From contig NZ_BMDQ01000002.1 in the NCBI RefSeq assembly GCF_014635865.1, forward strand, positions 434,001 through 498,000: a stretch of DNA of 64,000 nt, written 5' to 3'. This stretch comes from Winogradskyella haliclonae (lineage in GTDB: Bacteria; Bacteroidota; Bacteroidia; Flavobacteriales; Flavobacteriaceae). The stretch's first letter is position 1. The number at the start of each line of letters is the position of its first letter. The notes below the pieces were generated by a model, which was given only the letters and a program-made list of their open reading frames with translations, searched no databases and was not told where the DNA came from. The position numbers and the translations under genes are program-made. This document shows positions 35,301 through 43,598 of this stretch, in pieces.

Positions 35301-36722
35301 ATGAAAATCTTACTTACCGGAACAACGGGTTATATAGCGAAGCGATTGGCACTTCAATTGCTCAAGGATAACCATGAGCTGGTTTGTTGTGTGAGAGATA
35401 TGGAGCGTATCCCGGATGAAATTGAAAAACATCCAAGATGCATTTTTATCAAAGTCGATTTTCTTAAACCTGATTTAGCCCGTATTGCAAAAGATATAGA
35501 TGCCGCTTATTACTTAATTCATTCCATGTCCACATCGGGTTCCGACTTTCAGGAATTAGAGAAAACGTGTGCCGAAAATTTTAAAAATTTAATCAACAAA
35601 ACCCAATGCAAACATGTCATCTATTTAAGTGGCATAGTCAATGACAATTCCTTATCAAAACATTTAAAATCAAGACTTCAAGTAGAGCATACTTTAAAAT
35701 CTAAAAAATATGCGCTCACAACTTTTAGAGCAGGAATTATTGTTGGTAGCGGTAGCGCTTCCTTTGAAATCATAAGAGATATTGTTGAGAAATTACCGTT
35801 AATGATTACTCCTAAATGGTTGAATACAAAAACCCAACCTATTGGTATAAGAGATGTATTAACTTACCTATCTAACGCACTCAGTAATGAAAAGCTCTAT
35901 AATAACTCTTATGATATTTTTGGTCCTGAAATATTGACCTACAAAGAAATGCTACTCCAGTTTGCTGAAGTTAGAGGTTTAAAACGCTACATCTATACAT
36001 TGCCTGTTTTAACACCTAAGCTATCTTCTTACTGGTTGTATTTTGTAACGTCTACTTCATTTCAACTGGCTGCTGCTTTAGTGGATAGTATGAAAGTCGA
36101 AGTTATCGGTAAAGACAGTGCTATCAATTTGCATATCGATATTAAACCTATGCCCTACAAAACAGCTGTTGATTTGGCATTTCAGAAAATACAGCAAAAT
36201 GCTGTGGTTTCTAGTTGGAAAGATGCAGTGAGTAGTGGTGTATTTAAAGATCAGTTATCAAAACACATAGAATTACCTCAATACGGATGCTTTAAAGATG
36301 TTCGCTCACGAGAAATAAAAGACGAAAACTATACAATAAACAAAATTTGGAGCATTGGTGGCAGAAATGGTTGGTATAGCTTTAATTTTCTATGGAAGTT
36401 AAGAGGTTATGTCGACAAACTTTTTGGCGGTGTAGGACTTAGACGTGGAAGAACTCACGACACTTATTTAGAAGCTGGTGATCCATTAGATTTTTGGCGT
36501 GTTCTATTTGCTGATAAGAACGAAAAACGATTGCTACTTTTTGCCGAAATGAAATTACCTGGTGAAGCCTGGTTAGAATTTAAAATAGTAAAAAACAAAC
36601 TCTATCAGCGTGCAGTTTTTAGACCAAAAGGGGTTTGGGGACGATTGTACTGGTACTCGGTATTACCATTTCATGCCTTTGTGTTTAAAGGGATGATAAA
36701 TGCCTTAGTTCATAAAAATTGA
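35301..36722 (+). CDS. NAD(P)-binding SDR-like protein with DUF2867 C-terminal domain
   Basis: 473 aa. N-terminal atypical/extended SDR: the dinucleotide motif LTGTTGYIAKRL at residues 4-15, a AAYYLIHSM strand and STSGSDFQELEKTCAENFKN helix. The C-terminal ~170 residues (from about 300) match DUF2867, with GGRNGWYSF and VGLRRGR and a hydrophobic end. Such two-domain proteins are frequent next to photolyases in marine Bacteroidota and Proteobacteria. Substrate unknown. DUF2256 follows after 3 bp. Confidence 0.9.
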   Translation: MKILLTGTTGYIAKRLALQLLKDNHELVCCVRDMERIPDEIEKHPRCIFIKVDFLKPDLARIAKDIDAAYYLIHSMSTSGSDFQELEKTCAENFKNLINKTQCKHVIYLSGIVNDNSLSKHLKSRLQVEHTLKSKKYALTTFRAGIIVGSGSASFEIIRDIVEKLPLMITPKWLNTKTQPIGIRDVLTYLSNALSNEKLYNNSYDIFGPEILTYKEMLLQFAEVRGLKRYIYTLPVLTPKLSSYWLYFVTSTSFQLAAALVDSMKVEVIGKDSAINLHIDIKPMPYKTAVDLAFQKIQQNAVVSSWKDAVSSGVFKDQLSKHIELPQYGCFKDVRSREIKDENYTINKIWSIGGRNGWYSFNFLWKLRGYVDKLFGGVGLRRGRTHDTYLEAGDPLDFWRVLFADKNEKRLLLFAEMKLPGEAWLEFKIVKNKLYQRAVFRPKGVWGRLYWYSVLPFHAFVFKGMINALVHKN

Positions 36723-36725
36723 AAA

Positions 36726-36878
36726 ATGCCTAAAGGAATAAAAAAACAACATCTGCCTCAAAAAGTATGTATTGCCTGCGAGCGACCTTTTAGCTGGCGT
36801 AAAAAATGGGAGAGAGACTGGGAAAACGTAAAATATTGTAGTGATAAATGCAAAAAACAAAAAGCAATACAAGTATAG
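36726..36878 (+). CDS. DUF2256 zinc-ribbon-like small protein
   Basis: 50-aa gene. Reads [22 protein letters not shown]... with four cysteines (CIAC at residues 15-18, C38 and C42), a typical small zinc ribbon. The conserved [22 protein letters not shown] block is the DUF2256 signature. DUF2256 genes are almost always beside cryptochrome/photolyase genes, as here: it overlaps the Cry-DASH start by 31 bp. Function unknown. Confidence 0.92.
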   Translation: MPKGIKKQHLPQKVCIACERPFSWRKKWERDWENVKYCSDKCKKQKAIQV

Positions 36879-38155
36879 TTTGGTTTAGAAATGATTTACG
36901 AGTATACGATAATGCTGTATTGTATGAGGCTTGTAAAACTGGTAATAAGCTCATTGGCGTGTACTGTTTTGACCCAAAGCAGTACACAATAGATAAATAT
37001 GGTTTTAAAAGAACTGAAAAGTATAGAACGCGCTTTCTATTAGAGACCATTATTGATTTAAAGCAAAACCTTGATAAGTTAAACATAGACTTACTGGTTT
37101 ATAATGCAGCACCCGAAGATATTATTCCAAAGCTTGTTGAGGAGTTTAACGTAAGGGATATCTACTTTCAAACAGAATGGACACAAGAAGAATTAGATAC
37201 GGAGTATCTTGTTAAATCTAAATTGAAGAATGTCGATTTTAAGAGTGTATACAATCAGTTTTTATATCATCCTGAAGACATCAATTTTAAAATTCAAAAT
37301 CTTCCTCAAGTCTTTACTGTGTTTCGAAAAAAATTGGAGAAGTATCTCCCTATTAGAGAAGAGTTAGCGATTGAAAGACTGCCAAAATCAAATCGTGTTG
37401 AACACACTACGCAAATTCCAAGTTTACAAGATTTAGGCTTTGATAATTTTAAAACACACCCAAATTCAGCATTTCTCTTTAAGGGTGGAGAAACTGAAGC
37501 ACTGAATCGGTTAAAAGATTATTTCTTCACTACTAAAAAATTGGAGTTTTATAAAAAAACGCGTAACGGTTTGGTAGGTGTTGATTACAGCTCTAAATTT
37601 TCGCCATGGTTAGCAAATGGTAGTATTTCTGCAAGAACCATTTATCATCAAGTCAAACAATTTGAAAATAAATATGTAAAAAACCAATCGACATATTGGC
37701 TCATATTCGAATTAATTTGGCGCGATTATTTTAAATACGTTTCTCTAAAACATGGTCATCAAATTTTCAAACTAGAAGGCATTCTTAAAAAAGAATACGA
37801 CTGGAGTACAAATACAAATTTGATTGGCAAATGGCTTAACGGAGAAACCCAATCCGACTTTGTAAATGCCAATATGATTGAGCTCAAAGAAACCGGTTGG
37901 ATGAGCAATCGTGGACGCCAAAACGTGGCCTCGTATTTTGCCAAAGAGCTTAAGCTAGATTGGCGTATTGGTGCTGCATATTTTGAGTCACTCCTACTCG
38001 ACTATGACGTACACAGCAACTATGGCAATTGGATGTATGTGGCTGGTGTTGGCAATGACCCAAGAGATAGAAAGTTTAACGTAGACCTACAAGCCGAGCG
38101 CTACGACACTACCGGAAAGTTTAGACGTTTATGGTTACAACCCAGTCTATTTTAG
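36848..38155 (+). CDS. DASH-family cryptochrome / single-strand CPD photolyase
   Basis: 435-aa FAD photoreceptor. N-terminal antenna-binding alpha/beta domain ([13 protein letters not shown] at residues 10-22), then the FAD domain with [16 protein letters not shown] near 250-265, [38 protein letters not shown] and the DASH-specific [18 protein letters not shown] near 395-412. Cry-DASH proteins bind MTHF and FAD and repair CPD in single-stranded or loop DNA, some also signalling blue light. Its start overlaps DUF2256 and its stop is 2 bp before the next photolyase-family gene. Confidence 0.94.
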   Translation: MQKTKSNTSIVWFRNDLRVYDNAVLYEACKTGNKLIGVYCFDPKQYTIDKYGFKRTEKYRTRFLLETIIDLKQNLDKLNIDLLVYNAAPEDIIPKLVEEFNVRDIYFQTEWTQEELDTEYLVKSKLKNVDFKSVYNQFLYHPEDINFKIQNLPQVFTVFRKKLEKYLPIREELAIERLPKSNRVEHTTQIPSLQDLGFDNFKTHPNSAFLFKGGETEALNRLKDYFFTTKKLEFYKKTRNGLVGVDYSSKFSPWLANGSISARTIYHQVKQFENKYVKNQSTYWLIFELIWRDYFKYVSLKHGHQIFKLEGILKKEYDWSTNTNLIGKWLNGETQSDFVNANMIELKETGWMSNRGRQNVASYFAKELKLDWRIGAAYFESLLLDYDVHSNYGNWMYVAGVGNDPRDRKFNVDLQAERYDTTGKFRRLWLQPSLF

Positions 38156-38157
38156 AA

Positions 38158-39645
38158 ATGAACATTAAAGACATACATATTGTATTCCCACATCAGCTCT
38201 TTAAAACCACAGCAGTTCTTGAGCGAGTAGACACAATTTATCTAGTTGAAGAATATCTGTTTTTTAATCAGTATAAATTTCATAAACAAAAAATAGCTTT
38301 CCACCGTGCAAGTATGAAAGCTTATGCTGATCATTTAAAAAGTAAACGTAAAACGGTTAAATATATAGAAGCTACTGATGAAAAAAGTGATGTTCGAAAA
38401 CTATTGCCATATCTAAAAGAAAAAGGCACTAGACTTATGCATATCATTGACCCAACAGATAATTGGCTAGAAAAGCATATTAATAATGCGTCAGGCGGGA
38501 TAGAAATCATCTGGCACAACAACCCGCTATTCATTAATTCGAAATGTGACTTATCGGTATTTTTTAAACCAACAAAAAAGAAATTCTTTCAAACCTCGTT
38601 TTACAAAAATGAACGTAAGAATCGAAATATTTTAATGAATGGCGATTCACCAGAAGGTGGAAAACTAACATTCGATTCTGAAAACCGAAAGAAATATCCA
38701 AAGGATAAAACTCCTCCAAATATTCAATTTCCGGATAAAACAGATTACCACAAGGACGCTGAGAATTATGTGCTTGATAATTTCCCAAATAATTATGGTG
38801 ACTTGAATGATTTTGTTGTTTATCCAATAGATTTTAAATCCGCTGAAGCCTGGTTAAAACAGTTTTTGGACTACCGCTTCCATGAGTTTGGTGTTTATGA
38901 AGATGCTATTGTCAAAGAAGAACATTTCTTAAACCATAGTTTGCTATCGCCACTAATAAATGTTGGGCTTTTACATCCAATGGAGGTTATTGATAAAGCC
39001 ATATCGTACGCCTATGCCAATGGTGTTCCTTTAAATTCTACAGAAGGATTTGTGCGTCAAATACTAGGCTGGCGCGAGTTTATTCGTGGTGTTTATGAGG
39101 CTAAAGGCACTGAGGAGCGCACAAAGAATTTCTGGAATTTTAACCGAAAGATTCCCAAATCATTTTATAAGGGTTCAACTGGTATTCAGCCCATTGACGA
39201 CGTCATCAAAAAAGTAAATAAAACCGCCTATGCCCATCACATTGAACGTTTGATGATACTAGGAAACTTTATGGTGCTTTGCGAGTTTAACCCTGACGAT
39301 GTATACCAATGGTTCATGGAATTATTTATTGATGCTTACGATTGGGTTATGGTACCTAATGTATACGGTATGAGCTTGTTTGCAGATGGTGGCTTAATGT
39401 CAACAAAACCTTATATAAGCAGTAGCAATTATATTATGAAAATGAGTAACTACGCTAAGGGCGAATGGCAAAAAACTTGGGATGGCTTATTCTGGACATT
39501 TATGGATAAACATCGTGACTTCTTTCTTAGTAACTCAAGATTAGGAATGCTGATAAGAACATTTGATAAAATGAAAATTGAAACAAAAGAAGCTCATATA
39601 AATAATGCCCGAATCTTTTTTGAAACACTAGATAATGACAACTAA
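38158..39645 (+). CDS. Prokaryotic (6-4)/FeS-BCP-type cryptochrome-photolyase, apparently without Fe-S cysteines
   Basis: 495 aa from ATG of MNIKDIHIVFPHQLF; an upstream start at 38131 would overlap Cry-DASH. The family fold is clear: PHQLF start, EGFVRQILGWREFIRGVYEAKG, AHHIERLMILGNFMVLCEFNPD, and YDWVMVPNVYGMSLFADGGLMSTKPYISSS (FAD/substrate region). Known members carry four Cys ligating a [4Fe-4S] cluster, including a CxxC-type segment just after the KPY...SNY helix. Here that segment reads NYAKGEWQKTWDGLFW with no Cys, and the whole protein has only two Cys. The predicted role is UV photoproduct repair or blue-light sensing. It overlaps the next gene by 11 bp. Confidence 0.9.
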   Translation: MNIKDIHIVFPHQLFKTTAVLERVDTIYLVEEYLFFNQYKFHKQKIAFHRASMKAYADHLKSKRKTVKYIEATDEKSDVRKLLPYLKEKGTRLMHIIDPTDNWLEKHINNASGGIEIIWHNNPLFINSKCDLSVFFKPTKKKFFQTSFYKNERKNRNILMNGDSPEGGKLTFDSENRKKYPKDKTPPNIQFPDKTDYHKDAENYVLDNFPNNYGDLNDFVVYPIDFKSAEAWLKQFLDYRFHEFGVYEDAIVKEEHFLNHSLLSPLINVGLLHPMEVIDKAISYAYANGVPLNSTEGFVRQILGWREFIRGVYEAKGTEERTKNFWNFNRKIPKSFYKGSTGIQPIDDVIKKVNKTAYAHHIERLMILGNFMVLCEFNPDDVYQWFMELFIDAYDWVMVPNVYGMSLFADGGLMSTKPYISSSNYIMKMSNYAKGEWQKTWDGLFWTFMDKHRDFFLSNSRLGMLIRTFDKMKIETKEAHINNARIFFETLDNDN

Positions 39646-41125
39646 AGAAACGATAAATGTAGTATGGTTAAAACGTGATTTAAGACTTCAGGACAATGAA
39701 GCAATTACTAATGCGTTGAAGTCTAATAAGCGAACACTACTACTCTATGTTTTTGAAAACATATTATTAAATGATAGTCATTACAGCGACCGCCATTTTA
39801 ACTTTATAAAGGAATCTATTAGAGATATAAACAATCAGTTGCAACCACATAACACCAAAGTACTAGCTATTAACTCAGATATTACAAGTGCTTTTAATAC
39901 AGTTCAAGAGCTTTATAAAATAGATACCGTTTTCTCTCATACTGAAACAGGAATTTTAGTCACTTATAATCGTGATAAAGAATTTAACCGCTATTGTAGA
40001 AACAACTTTATTAGATGGAAAGAAACTAAAAATAATGGTGTAGAGCGCGGTTTAGTCAATAGAGACAATTGGTTTGAAAATTGGGAAGACTATATGTCTC
40101 AAAATTTAGAGGTTTTTGAACCATCGCATAATCAATTCTTAAATTTAGAAGAAATTGCAAGCTTGGAAAGCCTTCTATCCGTTACTGACTTAACAACACC
40201 TATAGACGTTAGTTTTCAAAAAGGTGGCACAACAACTGGATGGAAATATGCCAACTCCTTTTTTGAAGACCGATATAAAGACTACATGTTCAACATATCA
40301 AAACCAGAAAATTCTAGAACAAGCTGTAGTCGTATATCTCCTTATATAGCTTGGGGCAATCTTTCTATTCGCCAAGTGTTTCAAAAAGGTAAAGCCCTAA
40401 AAGCAAAAAGTAAAGATAAAAGACATATTGGTGCTTTTTTATCGCGATTACGTTGGCAAGCTCATTTTATTCAAAAGTTTGAAATGGAGCATACTATGGA
40501 ACATGCCAGTGTAAATAAAGGTTACCATAAACTCAAAAAGCGTATTTCTAAAAATTACCAAACAGCTTGGAAGGAAGGTCAAACTGGATTTCCACTTGTA
40601 GATGCCAGTATGCGCTGTTTAATAGAGACTGGTTATGTTAACTTTAGAATGCGCGCCATGCTCGCCTCATTTTTTACACATATTTTATGGCAACCATGGC
40701 AAGCTGCTACCACACACCTATCCCAACAGTTTCTTGATTTTGAACCTGGTGTTCATTTTCCTCAATTACAAATGCAAGCAGGAGAAACAGGCATTAATAA
40801 CTTAAGAATATACAATCCAACAACAAATAGTCTAAAGTATGATGCTGATGCTACATTCATAAAAAAATGGGTTCCTGAGTTGGCTCACTTAGACATTCCC
40901 TTTATACACGAGCCTTATCTTATGACACCAATGGAATCTGCCTTTTACAATTTTGAGCTCGGTAGAGATTATCCTAAGCCCATTGTAGACATTAAAATAA
41001 ACCGCAAAAAAGCGAGTGATATTCTTTGGAATATGAAAAAAGACCCTGATGTTATTCGTGAAAGTTTTAGGATACTAAAACGACATACTATTAACGATAG
41101 AAATCGTATGCTCAGGTCTGATTAA
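39635..41125 (+). CDS. Divergent FAD-binding photolyase/cryptochrome
   Basis: 496 aa. N-terminal photolyase domain (NVVWLKRDLRLQDNEA), antenna-binding Rossmann fold, and FAD domain with CSRISPYIAWGNLSIRQVF near 230-248, LRWQAHFIQKFE, TGFPLVDASMRCLIETGYVNFRMR and LASFFTHILWQPW. Near residues 365-395 the usual DYDxxxNxGNWQW segment is replaced by FEPGVHFPQLQMQAGETG. The FAD-N5 Asn and last electron-transfer Trp of class I photolyases are therefore not where expected. Repair activity or a sensory role is open. Last gene of unit 1; about 100 bp without a gene follow. Confidence 0.87.
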   Translation: MTTKETINVVWLKRDLRLQDNEAITNALKSNKRTLLLYVFENILLNDSHYSDRHFNFIKESIRDINNQLQPHNTKVLAINSDITSAFNTVQELYKIDTVFSHTETGILVTYNRDKEFNRYCRNNFIRWKETKNNGVERGLVNRDNWFENWEDYMSQNLEVFEPSHNQFLNLEEIASLESLLSVTDLTTPIDVSFQKGGTTTGWKYANSFFEDRYKDYMFNISKPENSRTSCSRISPYIAWGNLSIRQVFQKGKALKAKSKDKRHIGAFLSRLRWQAHFIQKFEMEHTMEHASVNKGYHKLKKRISKNYQTAWKEGQTGFPLVDASMRCLIETGYVNFRMRAMLASFFTHILWQPWQAATTHLSQQFLDFEPGVHFPQLQMQAGETGINNLRIYNPTTNSLKYDADATFIKKWVPELAHLDIPFIHEPYLMTPMESAFYNFELGRDYPKPIVDIKINRKKASDILWNMKKDPDVIRESFRILKRHTINDRNRMLRSD

Positions 41126-41166
41126 TTGCTTCATCTACTATAAAAAAAATTGCAATCATAATTCTC

Positions 41167-41218
41167 TGTTAATTTTTGTTTAACTATTATTAAAAAAGAT
41201 TAAACATTTGTAATTTTG
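41167..41218 (+). promoter_or_regulatory. Composite operator/promoter B of the photolyase island (before unit 2)
   Basis: The first 20 bases (41167-41186) match 32601-32620 at 19 of 20 positions and include the left arm TGTTTAACTA. After the same 10-bp spacing comes AGATTAAACA (41197-41206; TTAAACA complements the left arm), then 4 bp and a perfect -7 box TAATTTTG (41211-41218). There is no TTTG at -33. Start codon 7 bp after the box, so the mRNA may be nearly leaderless or start further downstream. Confidence 0.7.
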
Positions 41219-41225
41219 AGGATAT

Positions 41226-41651
41226 ATGATATTGGATACAACTTATAATAGCAAAGAACACAAGCAACTAATAGCGGATTTGGTTGGTCCTGAATTTTCT
41301 TTGGTACAAAAGTTGAAGATGAATGGTGTGGGCAGTAAGCGCATGATAATTGATGAAGTAAGTCCAAACATGAAATCAATGATGAATTTGGTATCGGACA
41401 TTAATTATTCTAACATAGAATTACGACCAAAAGGTATATTATTAATGATAAACCAAGGACTAAAAAATTTTACATGGATAATTCCTTATTATCAATTGGT
41501 CATATACAAAACAAACGGTAGTAGCATACATGCACAAGGAAGATTTGTTCATTATAGAAATAACAAAACCTTTAAAGAAAATAAAAAGTTTTTTAACAAG
41601 CTTTTAAACGAAAAAGTAAAGTACGACATGGCACACACCATGCCCATGTAA
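41226..41651 (+). CDS. Unknown soluble protein, first gene of photolyase-island unit 2
   Basis: 141 aa, no signal peptide, mixed alpha/beta and basic. Segments such as LRPKGILLMINQGLKNFTWIIPYYQLVIYKTNGSSIHAQGRFVHYRNN suggest a PH-like or small beta-sandwich fold, but I recognise no family. It is directly under operator B, followed one base later by the DUF2805 gene, so it is expressed with folE and the photo-protection genes. Function unknown. Confidence 0.7.
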   Translation: MILDTTYNSKEHKQLIADLVGPEFSLVQKLKMNGVGSKRMIIDEVSPNMKSMMNLVSDINYSNIELRPKGILLMINQGLKNFTWIIPYYQLVIYKTNGSSIHAQGRFVHYRNNKTFKENKKFFNKLLNEKVKYDMAHTMPM

Positions 41652-41652
41652 A

Positions 41653-41925
41653 ATGGAATTAACAGAAATAGAAATAGACCGAATAATAGAAATGGCTTGG
41701 GAAGATAGAACAACCTTCGACGCTATTAAATTTCAGTTTGGTCTAAAAGAACAGGAAGTGATTACCCTGATGCGTCAAGAAATGAAACCAAGTAGTTTCA
41801 AAATGTGGAGAGCACGTGTGCAAGGTAGAGCTACAAAACATAGTAAAAAAAGAAATTTTGAAGAAGGCAGATTTAAATGCTCGAGACAAAAATCTATATC
41901 AAATAACTCTATATCAAAACGATAA
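41653..41925 (+). CDS. DUF2805 / TIGR03643 family protein
   Basis: 90 aa. Typical text ELTEIEIDRIIEMAWEDRTTFDAIKFQFGLKEQEVI followed by MRQEMKPSSFKMWRARVQGR, an HTH-like helical domain of the DUF2805/TIGR03643 family. Homologues are usually found beside cryptochrome or photolyase genes. The last ~25 residues are basic and low in complexity. Possibly a small DNA-binding protein (inference from HTH-like pattern). Confidence 0.9.
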   Translation: MELTEIEIDRIIEMAWEDRTTFDAIKFQFGLKEQEVITLMRQEMKPSSFKMWRARVQGRATKHSKKRNFEEGRFKCSRQKSISNNSISKR

Positions 41926-41982
41926 ACCGTGCTTTGATTTAAGCTTGGAGTACTTAAAGACAGCACATTAAAAAGATTCTTA

Positions 41983-42675
41983 ATGGAAACAAAAACAATT
42001 CCCACAAAAAATGGTCATGCCTTAAACGGTTTCAGTATCGATGATATTGGTGATGACCATTTATTCACAAGTTTAGACACACCAATGAAGCCCAATGCTT
42101 TTGATATGTCTGACAAAGAAAAAAAAGAACGCATCTCTATATTATTTTCAGAAATCATGGATGTCTTAGGCTTAGACTTAACCGATGATTCTTTACAAGG
42201 AACTCCAGACCGAGTAGCTAAAATGTATGTAGAGGAAATATTTTCGGGTTTAGACCCAAAAAATAAACCTAAAGTGGCACTGTTTGATAATAAATATCAA
42301 TACAACCAAATGTTAGTCGAGAAGGATATTACCTTCTACTCTAACTGCGAGCATCATTTTGTACCAATCATAGGTAAAGCTCATGTCGCTTATATCTCTT
42401 CAGGTAAGGTCATAGGCTTATCAAAATTAAATAGAATCGTACAATATTATGCTAAACGTCCTCAGGTACAAGAACGTTTAACACAGCAAATCGCACACGA
42501 ATTAAAAACAGTTTTAGGTACAGAGGATGTCGCGGTTATTATAGATGCAAAACATTTATGTGTGTCATCTAGAGGCGTAAAAGATGATACGTCTGCAACC
42601 GTGACAACTTTTTATGGAGGCGCTTTTAATTCGCCAGAAAAAATTAATGAACTTCAAAATTATATAAACAGTTAA
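41983..42675 (+). CDS. folE: GTP cyclohydrolase I
   Basis: 230 aa. Converts GTP to 7,8-dihydroneopterin triphosphate, the first step to folates and pterins. Zinc ligands CEHH (in FYSNCEHHFVPI near residues 118-130) and the later Cys in HLCVSSRGV near 190; catalytic QVQERLT block and ATVTTFYGG end. The N-terminal ~40 residues are an extension. In this island it may boost 5,10-methenyl-tetrahydrofolate, the antenna cofactor of photolyases (inference). The chromosome may hold another folE copy; not visible here. A 75-aa gene follows after 2 bp. Confidence 0.96.
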   Translation: METKTIPTKNGHALNGFSIDDIGDDHLFTSLDTPMKPNAFDMSDKEKKERISILFSEIMDVLGLDLTDDSLQGTPDRVAKMYVEEIFSGLDPKNKPKVALFDNKYQYNQMLVEKDITFYSNCEHHFVPIIGKAHVAYISSGKVIGLSKLNRIVQYYAKRPQVQERLTQQIAHELKTVLGTEDVAVIIDAKHLCVSSRGVKDDTSATVTTFYGGAFNSPEKINELQNYINS

Positions 42676-42677
42676 TT

Positions 42678-42905
42678 ATGGATATTTTAAAAAGAGCTGT
42701 AGAATTTGAAAACAGAAAGTTTTCTTTCAAAACTACAAGTGATAGAATCATAGCCGCTAGAGAGGCAAAAGAATTAATTCTTGGTGTTAATGAAGTCTAC
42801 AAACAAAAAAAAGATGCAAAATTAATGGACTTAATGAAGCGTCTTACAGTTATAAAGCAAAAGATAGAAAAGCGCCTTAAAGGACGTCCTTTAACAGCTG
42901 CATAA
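42678..42905 (+). CDS. Small basic helical protein (75 aa), unknown function
   Basis: 75 aa, strongly helical and lysine-rich: FSFKTTSDRIIAAREAKELILGVNEVYKQKKDAKL then MDLMKRLTVIKQKIEKRLKGRP. No signal peptide or TM. It is tightly placed between folE (2 bp) and the SDR gene (2 bp). The shape suggests a two-helix hairpin or coiled coil. No family recognised with certainty. Confidence 0.7.
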   Translation: MDILKRAVEFENRKFSFKTTSDRIIAAREAKELILGVNEVYKQKKDAKLMDLMKRLTVIKQKIEKRLKGRPLTAA

Positions 42906-42907
42906 TT

Positions 42908-43591
42908 ATGGGCAAGTATATTGTTGTAGGTGGCAGCAGAGGTATTGGTAATGCTATAGTAAATAACCTATTGGAAAACCATGACGTTATAAATCTAAGC
43001 CGTTCCGCTCCAGAAATTTCTCATGAGAATCTCACGCATCATGATTGCGATGTCCTTTCTGATGAGCTCCCCCAAATTTCTGGAGCAGATGGCTTAGTGT
43101 ATTGTCCTGGAAGCATTAATCTAAAGCCAATAAATCGACTTAAAGTCGAAGATTTTAGAGATGATTTTGAAATCAATGTCATTGGTGCTGTAAAAACTGT
43201 TCAGGCTTATTTACCAATTTTAAAGGAAGGCAAAAATCCATCAGTCCTACTTTTTAGTACTGTGGCTTCAGATTTAGGAATGCCATTTCATGCTTCAGTA
43301 GCAGCTTCAAAATCAGCTGTAGAAGGCTTAACAAAATCTCTTGGAGCAGAATTAGCACCAACTATTCGTGTGAATGCAATTGCACCTACGGTTACTGATA
43401 CAGATTTAGCTTCAAAATTATTGCGCAATGATCGGATGATAGAAAATATGAAAGAACGCCATCCGCTTAAAAAATATTTACAACCACAAGAAGTTGCGGA
43501 TATGGCTACATTTTTACTTTCTGATAAAGCTGCGGCTTTATCTGGTCAAGTCTTTAAAATGGATTGTGGGATAACTAGTTTCAAAATATAA
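42908..43591 (+). CDS. SDR-family protein with missing catalytic tyrosine
   Basis: 227-aa classical SDR. Nucleotide motif VVGGSRGIGNAI at residues 6-17, a VYCPGSI (N-A-G-like) strand, Ser117 in LLFSTVAS, and Lys135 in the YxxxK region. The expected Tyr four residues before the Lys is Val131 (HASVAASK), so normal hydride-transfer chemistry is doubtful, unless it uses another residue. The C-terminus has typical PTVTDTDLA and PQEVADMATFLLSDKAAALSGQVF. In an operon between the 75-aa gene and GPx; substrate unknown. Confidence 0.85.
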   Translation: MGKYIVVGGSRGIGNAIVNNLLENHDVINLSRSAPEISHENLTHHDCDVLSDELPQISGADGLVYCPGSINLKPINRLKVEDFRDDFEINVIGAVKTVQAYLPILKEGKNPSVLLFSTVASDLGMPFHASVAASKSAVEGLTKSLGAELAPTIRVNAIAPTVTDTDLASKLLRNDRMIENMKERHPLKKYLQPQEVADMATFLLSDKAAALSGQVFKMDCGITSFKI

Positions 43592-43598
43592 CTTGCAT

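Noticed and set aside
43593-43598. TTG start and selenocysteine for the GPx gene
   Set aside because: An ATG two codons later is better, and the active-site codon is TGT (Cys), not TGA.
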